Source of the DNA: Desulfovibrionaceae bacterium
Lineage (GTDB): Bacteria > Desulfobacterota > Desulfovibrionia > Desulfovibrionales > Desulfovibrionaceae
Assembly (NCBI GenBank): GCA_031082225.1
Contig: JAVHLG010000019.1
Coordinates: 4,464 to 57,915, forward strand
Direction of reading: 5' to 3'
Length of the DNA stretch: 53,452 bases
Made by a program: the position numbers and the translations under genes. Shown here piece by piece: positions 28,709-38,627 of the stretch; position 1 is the stretch's first letter; every line of letters starts with the position of its first letter. A model generated the notes under the pieces. It ran no database searches. It was not told the origin of the DNA and saw only the letters and a list, made by a program, of their open reading frames with translations.

Positions 28709-30013
28709 TTACGATGAGTTGCGCATGTCCACGATGCGCTTGGCCTTGCCCTCGGAGCGCTGGATGGAACGCGGCTCAACCAGCTTCACTGCTGCCGTGA
28801 CCCCCAGGAACTCCTTGATATGCTTTTGTATCTTGCCGCCCAGGCGTTGTAAATTCTTGATTTCGTCCGAGAAGATCTTTTCGTCCACCTCAACCTGCAC
28901 CTCCAGGGTGTCCAGGTTCCCCTCACGCTTGACTAAAAGCTGGTAGTGCGGAGTAAGCCCTTGGGTTTCCAGGAGAATGCTTTCGATCTGGGAGGGGAAG
29001 ACGTTGACCCCCCGGATGATCAGCATGTCGTCGCTTCGGCCCATGACCCGGTGCATGCGGGCAAAGGTCCGGCCGCAGCGGCAGGGGGTGAAATTCAAGC
29101 TGGTGATGTCCCGGGTGCGGTAGCGGATCAGCGGCTGGGCTTCCTTGCACAGGGTGGTGATGACCAGTTCGCCCGTCTCGCCCGGGGGCAGGGGCTCCTT
29201 GGTCACGGGGTCGATGATCTCCAGGAGGAAATGGTCTTCCTGGAGGTGCGCCCCGGTCTGGGCCTCGATGCATTCGATGCCCACGCCCGGTCCCATGATC
29301 TCGGACAGGCCGTAGATGTCGATGGCCTTGATGCCGAGCTTGGTCTCGATGTCCCGGCGCATCTCCTCGGTCCAGGGCTCGGCCCCGAACACGCCGATGC
29401 GAAGCGGCAGTTCCTTGATGTCGATGCCCGATTCCAGGGCTGTCTCGTACAAAAAGAGGCTGTAGGACGGGGTACAGCAGATTACCGTGGCCCCGAAGTC
29501 GCGCAGAAGGATCACCTGGCGCTTGGTGCTGCCCCCGGACATCGGGATGGTGGTGGCCCCCAGGCGTTCCGCGCCGTAGTGGGCCCCGAGCCCTCCGGTG
29601 AAAAGTCCGTAGCCGTAGGCCACGTGGATGATGTCCCGTTTGGTGGCCCCGGCCGCCACCAGGGAGCGGGCCATGAGCGTGGCCCAGTTCTCCACGTCGC
29701 GTTTGGTGTAGCCCACCACCGTGGCCTTGCCCGTGGTGCCCGAGGAGGCGTGGATGCGCACCACATTGTCCTTGGGCACGGCGAACAGGCCGTAGGGATA
29801 GTGGTTGCGCAGATCCTGCTTCTCGGTGAAGGGCAGATACCTGACGTCGGCCAGGGTTTGGATGTCCGAAGGCCGTATCCCGGCGTCGTCGAAGGATTTC
29901 CGATAGAAGGGCACATTGGCGTACACCCGGTCCACAAGGCCCTTCAGACGCCTGAGCTGCAAGGCTTCAAGCTCTTCCCGGGGCAGCGTTTCCATGTCGT
30001 CGTCGAAAATCAT
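28709..30013 (-). CDS. paaK: Phenylacetate--CoA ligase
   Basis: Activates phenylacetate, or a similar aryl acid, to its CoA thioester through an acyl-adenylate. 434 residues, normal for PaaK. The AMP-binding P-loop is [14 protein letters not shown]; the adenylate motif is [15 protein letters not shown]; the hinge region includes RTRDITSLN and the [21 protein letters not shown] segment. AAGGAGA lies 5 nt before the ATG. With the ACT gene it forms a two-gene unit. In sulfate reducers such ligases serve aromatic amino acid catabolism or synthesis; no matching oxidoreductase gene is next to it. Confidence 0.94.
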   Translation of the reverse strand: MIFDDDMETLPREELEALQLRRLKGLVDRVYANVPFYRKSFDDAGIRPSDIQTLADVRYLPFTEKQDLRNHYPYGLFAVPKDNVVRIHASSGTTGKATVVGYTKRDVENWATLMARSLVAAGATKRDIIHVAYGYGLFTGGLGAHYGAERLGATTIPMSGGSTKRQVILLRDFGATVICCTPSYSLFLYETALESGIDIKELPLRIGVFGAEPWTEEMRRDIETKLGIKAIDIYGLSEIMGPGVGIECIEAQTGAHLQEDHFLLEIIDPVTKEPLPPGETGELVITTLCKEAQPLIRYRTRDITSLNFTPCRCGRTFARMHRVMGRSDDMLIIRGVNVFPSQIESILLETQGLTPHYQLLVKREGNLDTLEVQVEVDEKIFSDEIKNLQRLGGKIQKHIKEFLGVTAAVKLVEPRSIQRSEGKAKRIVDMRNSS

Positions 30014-30234
30014 GGGATTCTCCTTGCGAAAAGGCCATGGCCGTAACCAGCCATTCCTGCCCGAATTTGCGCGGCCGCGTCAAGAAGTGGAAGGGAAAAA
30101 AAGGGCTTGTCCGCAATTTCGCAAGGAACCAGGCCCCGACGGGGTTTGCGGGATCGTTGCGAATCCGGTAGAGCACATCCGGTTGTGGTTGTCAGCATGC
30201 GCAAAACCTTCGCGGCCTCGGGGTGCCGCCACTC

Positions 30235-30666
30235 ATGTCCATGGATACGAACGACGCCAAGCCCGCGCGCGGGAAAAAGAAGCACAAGACCGGATTGACC
30301 ACCCCCCAAAAGGCCGCCCTCGTGGCCTCCTGGCTGCACGAGAAAAAAGGCCGGGACATCGTGGCCCTGGACGTGACGGGCTTAAGCCCCATCTGCGAGG
30401 CCATGGTGGCCGTGTCCGCCGCCAGCGTCCGCCAGGCCAAGGCCCTGGCCGACCATGTGCTGGCCATGTGCGCCGAACGGGGCATCGCCTACCTGGGCAT
30501 GGAAGGCTACCGCACCGGGCAGTGGATTTTGGTCGATATGAACGACGTCTTGGTGCACGTCTTTCTGGAAGAGACCAGGGGGTTCTACAATCTTGAAGGG
30601 CTGTGGTCCGAGGCCAGGCCCATTCCCCTGACGTTTCCCGACGAATCGGGCAAGGGGCCGCAATGA
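30235..30666 (+). CDS. rsfS: Ribosomal silencing factor RsfS
   Basis: Binds ribosomal protein uL14 and blocks joining of the subunits when nutrients are short. 143 residues with the family pattern: DIVALDVTGLSPICEAMVAVSAAS, then GYRTGQWILVDMNDVLVHVFLEETRGFYNLEGLW. A Lys-rich N-terminal extension (KPARGKKKHK) precedes the domain. The ATG at 30235 is one of three close starts, none with a strong ribosome site. It overlaps gpmI by 4 nt, so both are likely made from one mRNA. Confidence 0.95.
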   Translation: MSMDTNDAKPARGKKKHKTGLTTPQKAALVASWLHEKKGRDIVALDVTGLSPICEAMVAVSAASVRQAKALADHVLAMCAERGIAYLGMEGYRTGQWILVDMNDVLVHVFLEETRGFYNLEGLWSEARPIPLTFPDESGKGPQ

Positions 30667-32222
30667 ACCGCGCCGCGCCGCTTCTCCTGCTCATCCTGGA
30701 CGGCTGGGGCCTGGCCCCGGCCGGTCCCGGCAACGCCATCTCCCTGGCCCGCACCCCGAACGTGGACCGGCTGACGCGCGAATTTCCCCATACCCGGCTG
30801 CACTGCTCGGGCCGGGCCGTGGGCCTGCCGGATGGGTTCATGGGCAATTCCGAGGTGGGGCACATGAACATCGGCGCGGGCCGGGTCATCTACCAGGACA
30901 TGACCCGCATCGACATGGCCGTGGAGGACGGGTCGCTTTTCCGCAACCCGGCCCTGGCGGATCTGGCGGCCAGGGTCAAGGCCCGGGGCGGCCGACTGCA
31001 TTTCATGGGCCTTGTGTCCGACGGCGGGGTGCACAGCCATATCCGCCATCTCAAGGCCCTGTCCCTGGCCGCCAAGGCCCTTTCCGTGCCGGTCCTGGTG
31101 CATGCCTTTCTCGACGGCCGGGACACCCCGCCCCAGAGCGGCCGGGGCTTCGTGGCCGATCTCGACGTCTTTTTGCGGGAAAACGCCTGCGGCCGGATCG
31201 CCTCGCTCACCGGCCGGTTTTACGCCATGGACCGGGACAAGCGCTGGGACCGGGTGGGCCGGGCCCATGCCGCCCTGACCTCGGGCCACGGCGCGCCGCT
31301 TCTTGCCATGGACGCGGCCAGCGCCGTGGACGCGGCCTATGCCGCCGGGGAGACGGACGAGTTCGTGACCCCGCGTCGTATCGCCGCGCCAAACGAGACG
31401 GGCGGCGGGCGTCCGGACGGCTCAATCCGCGACGGGGACGGCGTGTTTTTTTTCAATTTCCGGGCCGACCGGGCCAGGGAGATCACCCAGGCCTTCATCC
31501 GGCCGGATTTCGACGGCTTTGTCCGGGAGGCGGTTCCCGATCTGGCCGGATTCGTCTCCATGACCGAATACGAGTCCTCCTTCGGCATTCCCGTGGCGTT
31601 TGCCCCGGAAAGTTATACGGGCGTTCTGGGGCAGGCCGTGTCCGAGGCGGGGCTGGCCCAATTGCGGCTGGCCGAGACGGAAAAATACGCCCATGTCACC
31701 TATTTCTTCAATTGCGGCCGGGAGGAGCCCTTCCCCGGCGAGAACCGTCTCCTGGTTCCGTCCCCGCGCGAGGTGGCCACCTACGACCAAAAGCCCGAGA
31801 TGAGCGCCCGGGAGGTCACCGAGACCTTTTTGCGGGAATGGGAGAAGGGCTACGGCCTGTACGTGGTCAATCTGGCCAATCCGGACATGGTGGGGCACAC
31901 CGGGGATCTGGCCGCCGCGATCACGGCCTGCGGGGTGGTGGACGAATGCGTGGGGCGCATCGCCGATGCGGTCCATGCCTCGGGCGGACGCCTGTGCCTG
32001 ACCGCAGACCACGGCAACGCCGAGGAGATGATCGACGCCCATGGCGGTCCGATGACCGCGCATACCCTCAATGACGTGCCCTTTGTGCTGGCCGACCCGT
32101 CCCGGCGGACGGCCGCGCTGTCCCCGGGGGTTCTCGGGGACATCGCGCCCACGCTTGTGACCTTGCTCGGCCTGGAAAAACCCCGGGAAATGACCGGAAA
32201 ATGCCTCATCGGCGCACTCTAA
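30663..32222 (+). CDS. gpmI: 2,3-bisphosphoglycerate-independent phosphoglycerate mutase
   Basis: Interconverts 3- and 2-phosphoglycerate with two Mn2+ ions. 519 residues, as usual. Features: LLLILDGWGLAP (first metal Asp), MGNSEVGHMNIGAGR with the catalytic Ser, LFDGRDT-like LDGRDTPPQSG, the FNFRADRAREI substrate site, GHTGD and ADHGNAEEMI with the second metal ligands. The start codon overlaps the rsfS stop (ATGA). The downstream zinc-ribbon gene begins 10 bases later, and pgm follows, so a small carbohydrate operon is likely. Confidence 0.97.
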   Translation: MNRAAPLLLLILDGWGLAPAGPGNAISLARTPNVDRLTREFPHTRLHCSGRAVGLPDGFMGNSEVGHMNIGAGRVIYQDMTRIDMAVEDGSLFRNPALADLAARVKARGGRLHFMGLVSDGGVHSHIRHLKALSLAAKALSVPVLVHAFLDGRDTPPQSGRGFVADLDVFLRENACGRIASLTGRFYAMDRDKRWDRVGRAHAALTSGHGAPLLAMDAASAVDAAYAAGETDEFVTPRRIAAPNETGGGRPDGSIRDGDGVFFFNFRADRAREITQAFIRPDFDGFVREAVPDLAGFVSMTEYESSFGIPVAFAPESYTGVLGQAVSEAGLAQLRLAETEKYAHVTYFFNCGREEPFPGENRLLVPSPREVATYDQKPEMSAREVTETFLREWEKGYGLYVVNLANPDMVGHTGDLAAAITACGVVDECVGRIADAVHASGGRLCLTADHGNAEEMIDAHGGPMTAHTLNDVPFVLADPSRRTAALSPGVLGDIAPTLVTLLGLEKPREMTGKCLIGAL

Positions 32223-32232
32223 GGCCCACTCC

Positions 32233-32472
32233 ATGAATCCCAAAAAGCCCCTGACCCCGATCAAGCCGACCGGGATGGAACTGGTCTTCCTCTATGCCTG
32301 CCCCCAGTGCGGCCAGGCCGTGCCCGTGGCCTCCCCGGTGAAACCGGCCCTGGCCCAGTGCGCCTCCTGCCGGACCAGGTTCCCCATCGTGCCCGTGGAC
32401 GAGCGCACGGTGAATTTCGTCAAGCTCATGACCGCAGGCGGCAAGGCCGCCATTGATCCCGACTTCGTCTAG
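32233..32472 (+). CDS. Small zinc-ribbon protein of unknown function
   Basis: A 79-residue protein. Two CxxC pairs (CPQC at about 24-27 and CASC at about 45-48) form a likely zinc ribbon in the middle; the C-terminal end (VNFVKLMTAGGKAAIDPDFV) is a short helix-like tail. It is not a known ribosomal protein. Position 10 bases after gpmI and before pgm suggests co-transcription. The ribosome site is weak. Function unknown; a nucleic-acid or protein contact is the usual role of such ribbons. Confidence 0.7.
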   Translation: MNPKKPLTPIKPTGMELVFLYACPQCGQAVPVASPVKPALAQCASCRTRFPIVPVDERTVNFVKLMTAGGKAAIDPDFV

Positions 32473-32625
32473 GACTGCGCCCGTCCCCCTGGCCAGAACT
32501 CGCGGCAGGGCCCTGTCCCCCATGGACGGCGACGCCCGGCAGCGGGCAGGCGGGCGGGCGGGCGTGGACACCGGGGCGGGAATCGGCGATACCGGGGCTT
32601 GGCTCGTCAATCCCAAGGAGGCTCC

Positions 32626-34278
32626 ATGCCCGTGCATCCCCTGGCCGGAAAACCGGCCCCCAGGTCCATTCTGGTCAACGTCCCCCGGCTCGTGGCGGCC
32701 TATTTCGCCGCCCATCCCGACCCGGACGACCCGGCCCAGCAGGTGGCCTTCGGCACCTCCGGACACCGGGGCAGCTCCCTCGACGCCTCCTTTACCGAGA
32801 CCCACATCCTGGCCGTGGCCCAGGCCATCTGCGAGTATCGCAGGACCGCAGGCATCACCGGGCCGCTTTTTCTGGGCATGGACACCCACGCCCTGTCCGA
32901 GGCGGCCTTTGTCACGGCCCTGGAGGTGCTGGCGGCCAACGGGGTGACGGTCATGATCCAGGCCGGGCGCGGCTACACCCCCACCCCGGTCATCTCCCAC
33001 GCCATCCTTTGCCACAACCGGACGGGCAGGGGCGGCACGGCCGACGGCGTGGTCATCACCCCCTCCCACAACCCTCCCCAGGACGGCGGCATCAAGTACA
33101 ACCCCCCCTCGGGCGGACCGGCCGACACTGGCGTCACGAAAGACATCCAGGACCGGGCCAACGCCCTGATCGCGGCGGGGCTGTCCGGCGTTGTCCGCAT
33201 CCCCTTCGAGAAGGCCCTTTGCGCGGACACCACCATCGAGCACGACTACGTGGCCCCCTACGTGGACGACCTGGAGAACATCGTGAATCTGCGGGCCGTG
33301 TCCGAGGCCGGGGTGAAAATCGGCGTGGATCCCCTGGGCGGCTCGGGGATAGCCTTCTGGGAACCCATCGCGGCCCGCTACGGCCTGGACATCACGGTGG
33401 TCAATCCCGTGGTGGATCCCACGTTTTCGTTCATGACCGTGGACAAGGACGGCAAGATCCGCATGGACTGTTCCTCGCCCTACGCCATGCAGGGCTTGAT
33501 CGCCCTGAAGGACCGCTTCGACGTGGCCTTCGGCAACGATCCCGACTACGACCGCCACGGCATCGTCACCCCGGGCGGCGGGCTCATGAACCCCAACCAC
33601 TACCTGTCCGTGGCCGTGGACTACCTGTTCCGGACCCGCACGGGCTGGCGCGCCGACGCCGCCGTGGGCAAGACCCTGGTCTCCAGCGCCATGCTGGACC
33701 GGGTGGCGGCCTCCCTTGGGCGGCGGCTGTGCGAGGTTCCGGTGGGGTTCAAGTGGTTCGTGGACGGGCTTCTCGACGGTTCTTTCGGATTTGGCGGCGA
33801 GGAGTCGGCCGGGGCCTCGTTTCTGCGGTTCGACGGCATGGCCTGGTCCACGGACAAGGACGGCATCCTGCTCGATCTTCTGGCCGCCGAGATCACGGCC
33901 ACAACCGGCAAAGACCCGGCCGAGCATTACCGGGAACTCACGCAACGCTTCGGCGCGCCGCTCTACGAACGCCTGGACGCCCCGGCCTCCAAGGCCCGCA
34001 AAAAAGCCCTGTCCGGCCTCTCGCCGGAGATGGTCGCGGCGGATACCCTGGCCGGGGAGACGATCACCGCCAAGCTCACGGCCGCGCCCGGCAATGGCGC
34101 GCCCATCGGCGGCCTCAAGGTGACCACGGCAAACGGCTGGTTCGCGGCCCGGCCCTCGGGCACCGAGGATGTCTATAAAATCTACGCCGAGAGCTTCCTT
34201 GGGGAGGAACATCTGAAAAGGCTCCAGGACGAGGCCCGGCAGATCGTGGATGCGGCCTTTGCCGCCGCCGGGGTGTGA
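32626..34278 (+). CDS. pgm: Phosphoglucomutase (alpha-D-glucose phosphate-specific)
   Basis: Interconverts glucose 1- and 6-phosphate, linking glycolysis with glycogen and surface-sugar synthesis. 550 residues (E. coli Pgm 546). Key blocks: [20 protein letters not shown], the phospho-Ser loop [17 protein letters not shown], the metal loop [10 protein letters not shown], the sugar loop [12 protein letters not shown] and the phosphate loop [19 protein letters not shown] lies 5 nt before the ATG at 32626. Confidence 0.97.
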   Translation: MPVHPLAGKPAPRSILVNVPRLVAAYFAAHPDPDDPAQQVAFGTSGHRGSSLDASFTETHILAVAQAICEYRRTAGITGPLFLGMDTHALSEAAFVTALEVLAANGVTVMIQAGRGYTPTPVISHAILCHNRTGRGGTADGVVITPSHNPPQDGGIKYNPPSGGPADTGVTKDIQDRANALIAAGLSGVVRIPFEKALCADTTIEHDYVAPYVDDLENIVNLRAVSEAGVKIGVDPLGGSGIAFWEPIAARYGLDITVVNPVVDPTFSFMTVDKDGKIRMDCSSPYAMQGLIALKDRFDVAFGNDPDYDRHGIVTPGGGLMNPNHYLSVAVDYLFRTRTGWRADAAVGKTLVSSAMLDRVAASLGRRLCEVPVGFKWFVDGLLDGSFGFGGEESAGASFLRFDGMAWSTDKDGILLDLLAAEITATTGKDPAEHYRELTQRFGAPLYERLDAPASKARKKALSGLSPEMVAADTLAGETITAKLTAAPGNGAPIGGLKVTTANGWFAARPSGTEDVYKIYAESFLGEEHLKRLQDEARQIVDAAFAAAGV

Positions 34279-34326
34279 TCCCGGGTTCCTTGCGGCTGCA
34301 GGACCACCGGGGTGGGGAGGGGAGGC

Positions 34327-35223
34327 ATGACCGTGTCGCCCGCAGGGGCGGTGAAGCACGATGACCCCGGGCTGGCGCGCTGCGAGGCGGCGGCCCGGCG
34401 GCTGTTGCTGTCCCATGCCTACAAGGGGCGGAAGCGTTTCTGTCCCCGCTGCCGGGGCGGGAAGGTTTACGCCCTGGCCGACGGCAGACTGCGTTGCGCC
34501 GCGTGCCGGTATACCTTTCATGAATTGACCGGCCGGTTCGTCAATGTCGGGGGCCTCAGTTGCCGGGACTGGCTGCGCCTCACCCGGCTTTTTGCCGCGG
34601 AGGCCACCGCCAGCCACATGGCCGAGGAACTGGGGCTGGCCTACAACACCGTCTACCGGGCCGTGACCGTCATCCGGTTCGCCATCGTGGCCAGCGCTCC
34701 GGACGCCGCCCAGATCCTTTTCGGCGAGACGGGACGGGCCATGGGATACGACGACGGCCGCATCGCCATGTCCCGGGGCACGGATGCGGAAGGCCAGATC
34801 CCGGTCTTCGGGATCATTGAGCGGCCGGACTGGACCTTCGTGGACTTGGTGCCGGACATGCGCGTGGAGCATGTCGTCCATTTCAATTTGAATTTTTCCC
34901 TCAAGGTGGCCCGTCTGGGCAAGGTGGTCTACACTGACCGCTACCAGCATTACGACGCGCTCATGTTCTGCGGCGGCGACGACTCCCGGCGCTACGCCGA
35001 CATCCTGGACCGCACGCCTTTTCTGGATAGCCGCACGGGCGGTTTCTGGCGTTTCGCCCAAAGCCGGTTGCGCCGCTATAACGGCGTCAGCGCCCGCAGA
35101 TTTCCCCTGTACCTCAAGGAACTGGAATTCCGCTATAATCATCGGAAAGATGATATCCTGCCGATCTTGCTCGCCTATTTGTGCAATTTGGTGCCAAAAC
35201 GCGAACAAAGCGATTTGTTTTGA
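34327..35223 (+). CDS. IS1595/ISXO2-like transposase relative with altered catalytic triad
   Basis: A 298-residue protein. A zinc ribbon (CPRCRGG ... CAACRYTFHELTGRF) is followed by a helix-turn-helix (TASHMAEELGLAYNTVYRAV) and a DDE-type transposase core. The second Asp (VVYTDRYQHYD, D204) and the Glu (YLKELEFRYNHR, E265) are in place, but the first position, normally VDES, reads FGET (G133), so the protein is probably catalytically dead. No terminal inverted repeats or target duplication are seen around it. A domesticated DNA-binding role is possible, for example at the formate dehydrogenase genes 350 bases downstream. GGGAGG lies just before the ATG. Confidence 0.75.
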   Translation: MTVSPAGAVKHDDPGLARCEAAARRLLLSHAYKGRKRFCPRCRGGKVYALADGRLRCAACRYTFHELTGRFVNVGGLSCRDWLRLTRLFAAEATASHMAEELGLAYNTVYRAVTVIRFAIVASAPDAAQILFGETGRAMGYDDGRIAMSRGTDAEGQIPVFGIIERPDWTFVDLVPDMRVEHVVHFNLNFSLKVARLGKVVYTDRYQHYDALMFCGGDDSRRYADILDRTPFLDSRTGGFWRFAQSRLRRYNGVSARRFPLYLKELEFRYNHRKDDILPILLAYLCNLVPKREQSDLF

Positions 35224-35274
35224 CCACCCCCCGGCCCCAGTCCTACTAGAATGTAACATCTGTGATTTCAACCA

Positions 35275-35296
35275 GTTATGCCTCTTTTGACATAAC
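35275..35296. promoter_or_regulatory. Inverted repeat, candidate operator
   Basis: GTTATG-N10-CATAAC, perfect 6-bp arms, about 280 bases before fdhA. Possible binding site for a dimeric regulator of the fdh genes. It does not match the FNR (TTGAT-N4-ATCAA) or CRP consensus. Confidence 0.4.
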
Positions 35297-35327
35297 GGGA
35301 TCGCGGGTGAGCTGAGTGGAGAGGCCG

Positions 35328-35549
35328 ATGGACGCAAAACGGATCGATGCGGTGCATGCCCGGGATATCCTGCCGTTTGCAGGACTCGGATTCGATCTGG
35401 GCAAGGTTCGGGCGCGGGCCGGACGGGTGTCCTTTTCCGGGCATGAATCGACGGCGTCGGATGCCCCCCGGGCGAAATTTCCCGTGACCTGGCTTGCGGC
35501 GGGCTACGACCTGCATGTCCGCCTGGGCCGGGAGGTACGCGGGTGTTGA
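35328..35549 (+). CDS. Small reading frame resembling the FdhA leader, possible relic or leader peptide
   Basis: 73 codons, with GGAGAGG a few bases before the ATG. The N-terminus MDAKRID...FAGLGFDLGKVRARA aligns with the FdhA leader MKLKRRD...FGGLGFDLTPVHAKA (10 of the last 15 residues identical), as if an earlier fdhA start was duplicated and decayed. After this the two diverge, and no Fe-S Cys follows. It could be a relic, an upstream peptide, or chance. Expression is unproven. Confidence 0.35.
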   Translation: MDAKRIDAVHARDILPFAGLGFDLGKVRARAGRVSFSGHESTASDAPRAKFPVTWLAAGYDLHVRLGREVRGC

Positions 35550-35573
35550 ACACGTAACCGGTTGGAGGAATCA

Positions 35574-38500
35574 ATGAAATTGAAACGCAGGGATTTTCTC
35601 AAGCTGACCGGCGGGGCTGTGGCCGTCACCGCCTTCGGCGGCCTGGGATTCGACCTCACCCCGGTCCATGCCAAGGCCGAGGCGGCGAAACTGGCCGGGA
35701 CCAAGCAGACCACCACAGTGTGCTGCTACTGTTCCGTGGGCTGCGGGCTCATCGTCAGCACCGCTGACGGCGGCAAGGGCCGTGCGGTCAACGTCGACGG
35801 CGACCCGGACCATCCCATCAACGAGGGCGCCCTGTGTCCCAAGGGGGCGTCCATCTACCAACTGTGCGAAAACGACCGGCGCCTTCAGAAGGTGCTCTAC
35901 CGCGCCCCGTATTCCGACAAGTGGGAAGAAAAAAGCTGGGATTTCGCCCTGGAGCGTATCGCCAAGCTGACCAAGGAAGCCCGCGACGCCACCTTTGAGG
36001 TCAAAGACGCCAAGGGCCAGGTGGTCAACCGTTTGAATGGAATCGCCTCCGTGGGCTCGGCAGCCATGGACAACGAGGAGTGTTGGATCTATCAGGCCAT
36101 GCTCCGGGCCATGGGCCTTACGTATATCGAGCATCAGGCCCGTATCTGACACAGCGCTACTGTGGCGGCTCTGGCAGAGTCGTTCGGACGCGGCGCGATG
36201 ACCAATCACTGGATCGACATCGTCAACAGTGATTGCATTTTCATAATCGGCAGCAACCCCGCCGAAAACCATCCGGTCTCCTTCAAATGGGTCATGCGGG
36301 CCAAGGAAAAGGGCGGCAAGGTCATCCACGTCGACCCGCGCTTCACCCGCACCTCCCAGCACGCCGACGTCTTCGCCCGGCTGCGCTCGGGCTCGGACAT
36401 CGCCTTTTTCGGCGGCATGATCAACTACATCCTGAAGAACAACCTGATCTTCAAGGATTACGTGGTCAACTACACCAATGCGGCATTTATCGTCAGCGAC
36501 AAGTACGAATTCAAGGACGGGCTGTTCTCCGGGTTCAACGCGGAAAAACGCAGCTACGACAAGTCCTCCTGGGCCTTCGTCAAGGACGACAAGGGGATTC
36601 CCAAAAAGGATCCCACCCTGGCCAATCCCCGTTGCGTCTATCAGATCATGAAAAAGCACTACGAGCGCTATGACCTGAAGACCGTGTCCAAGATCGCCGG
36701 AACACCGGAAAAGGATCTTGTTGAGGTCTACAAGACCTACACCGAGACGGGCAAGCCCGAGAAGTCCGGCACCATGCTCTACGCCATGGGCCAGACCCAG
36801 CACACCGTGGGCGTGCAGAACATCCGGGCCATGAGCATCATCCAGTTGCTTCTGGGCAACATCGGCGTGGCCGGTGGCGGCATCAACGCCCTGCGCGGCG
36901 AGGCCAACGTCCAGGGCTCCACGGACCAGGGACTGCTGTTCCACATCCTGCCGGGCTATCTGCCGACCCCGACCGCAGCCATGCCCACGCTTGCGGATTA
37001 CAACGCGAAGAACACCCCCAAGTCCTCCGATCCCATGAGCGCCAACTGGTGGGGCAACCGGCCCAAATACGTGGCCAGCCTGCTCAAGGCCATGTATCCC
37101 AAACAGGATCTGGAAACGGCCTATTCCTGGCTGCCCAAGCTCGAACCCGGCAAGGACCAGTCCTGGCTGTCGCTGTTCGACGCCATGCTCAAGGGCGCCT
37201 TCAAGGGCTTCTTCGCCTGGGGCCAGAACCCGGCCGCCAGCACCGCCAACTCCAACAAGACCCGCGAGGCCATGTCCAAGCTGGACTGGATGGTCACGGT
37301 GAACATCTTCGACACCGAGACCGGCTCCTTCTGGCGCGGACCGGGCATGGATCCCAAAAAGATCAAGACCGAGGTCTTTTTCCTGCCCTGCTGCGTGTCC
37401 ATCGAGAAGGAAGGCTCCATCTCCAACTCCGGCCGCTGGATGCAGTGGCGCTACGGCGGCCCCAAGCCCCTGGGCGAGACCAAGCCCGACGGCGACATCA
37501 TCTACGAACTGTTCGAGAAGATTCGCGAACTGTACCAGAAAGAGGGCGGGGCCTTCCCCGATCCCATCCTGAACCTCAACTGGGACGTGGCCACCAACCA
37601 TGTCTTCGACCCGCACAAGGTGGCCAAGCTTATCAACGGCTACTTCCTCACGGAAAAGACCCTGAAGGTGGGCGACGCGGACAAGACCTTCAAGCCCGGA
37701 GACCCGGTGCCGGCCTTCGCCATGCTGCAGGCCGACGGCTCCACCTGCTCCGGAAACTGGATCTACTGCGCCTCCTACACCGACAAGAACATGGCCGCCC
37801 GCCGCGACAAGACCCAGACCGAGATGCAGGCCAAGATCGGCCTGTTCCCGGGATGGACCTGGGCCTGGCCGGTCAATCGCCGCGTCCTGTACAACCGGGC
37901 CTCGGTCGATATGAACGGCAAGCCGTATCAGCCCGAAAAGGCGGTCATCGCCTGGCAGGATGGCAAGTGGGTGGGCGACGTTCCCGATGGTCCCTGGCCG
38001 CCCATGGCCGACAAGGAGAAGGGCCGGTATCCGTTCATCATGACCACCGAGGGATTTGGCCAGATATTCGGCCCGGGCCGCAACGACGGTCCGTTGCCGG
38101 AGTTCTACGAGCCTCTTGAATGCCCGGTGAACGAGCATCCCTTCTCCAAACAGCTGCACAACCCCACGGCCCTGATCTTTGCGGGCGAGGCCGAGAAGCG
38201 CGCCGTGTGCGATCCGCGCTACCCGTTCATCTGCTCCACCTACCGGGTCACGGAACACTGGCAGACGGGCGTCATGACCCGCTGGACGCCGTGGCTGCTT
38301 GAGGCCGAGCCGCAGATGTTCGTGGAGATGAGCCCCGAACTGGCCGAGATGCGCGGCATCAAGGGCGGCGAAAAGGTCATCGTGGAGAACATGCGCGGAC
38401 AGTTGTGGGCCAAGGCCATCATCTCCGAGCGCATCAAGCCCTTCACGGTGATGGGGGAGACCGTCCATCAGGTGGGCATCCCCTGGCACTACGGCTGGGT

Positions 38501-38612
38501 GTACCCCAAGGATGGCGGCGAATCGGCCAACCTGCTCACCCCCTCCGTGGGCGATCCCAATACCGGCATCCCGGAAACCAAGGCCTTCATGGTCAACGTG
38601 CGTAAGGCCTAA
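35574..38612 (+). CDS. fdhA: Formate dehydrogenase catalytic subunit, selenocysteine protein
   Basis: Oxidises formate to CO2 (or the reverse) in the periplasm. 1012 residues if UGA at 36147-36149 (codon 192) is read as selenocysteine. The context EHQARI-U-HSATVAALAESFGRG matches Desulfovibrio tungsten/molybdenum FdhA, where Sec binds the metal, and the frame continues without other breaks. A Tat leader (KRRDFLKLTGG) directs export. One [4Fe-4S] cluster is bound by the cysteines in TVCCYCSVGCG and ALCPKGAS, then the bis-MGD domains follow. GGAGGAA lies 4 nt before the ATG. It is followed by fdhB in 15 nt. Gene finders that ignore Sec would split it in two. Confidence 0.97.
36147..36182 (+). 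promoter_or_regulatory. UGA Sec codon with bacterial SECIS candidate
   Basis: After UGA (36147-36149) a first small stem CACAG-CGCTA-CTGTG (36150-36164) is followed by the stem CGGCTCT-GGC-AGAGTCG (36166-36182), about 7 pairs with one wobble and a short G-rich loop. Position and size fit a bacterial SECIS element bound by SelB. Exact apical pairing is uncertain. Confidence 0.7.
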
Positions 38613-38627
38613 GGAGGGCCGGAAGCC

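Larger units (their letters stand above)
35224..35573. other. Control region upstream of formate dehydrogenase
   Basis: 350 bases, AT-rich at 35255-35300, then GC-rich. It holds the inverted repeat at 35275-35296 and the small reading frame at 35328-35549. I see no clear -35/-10 pair. Confidence 0.45.

Noticed and set aside
32206-35574. Long minus-strand open frame of 1122 codons across gpmI end, pgm and the transposase-like gene
   Set aside because: Antisense to well-identified plus-strand genes; Gly/His/Arg-rich translation with no domain. A GC-bias shadow.
36147-36149. UGA as a true stop or frameshift splitting fdhA in two genes
   Set aside because: The reading frame is unchanged across it, the flanks match FdhA Sec context, and a SECIS-like hairpin follows.
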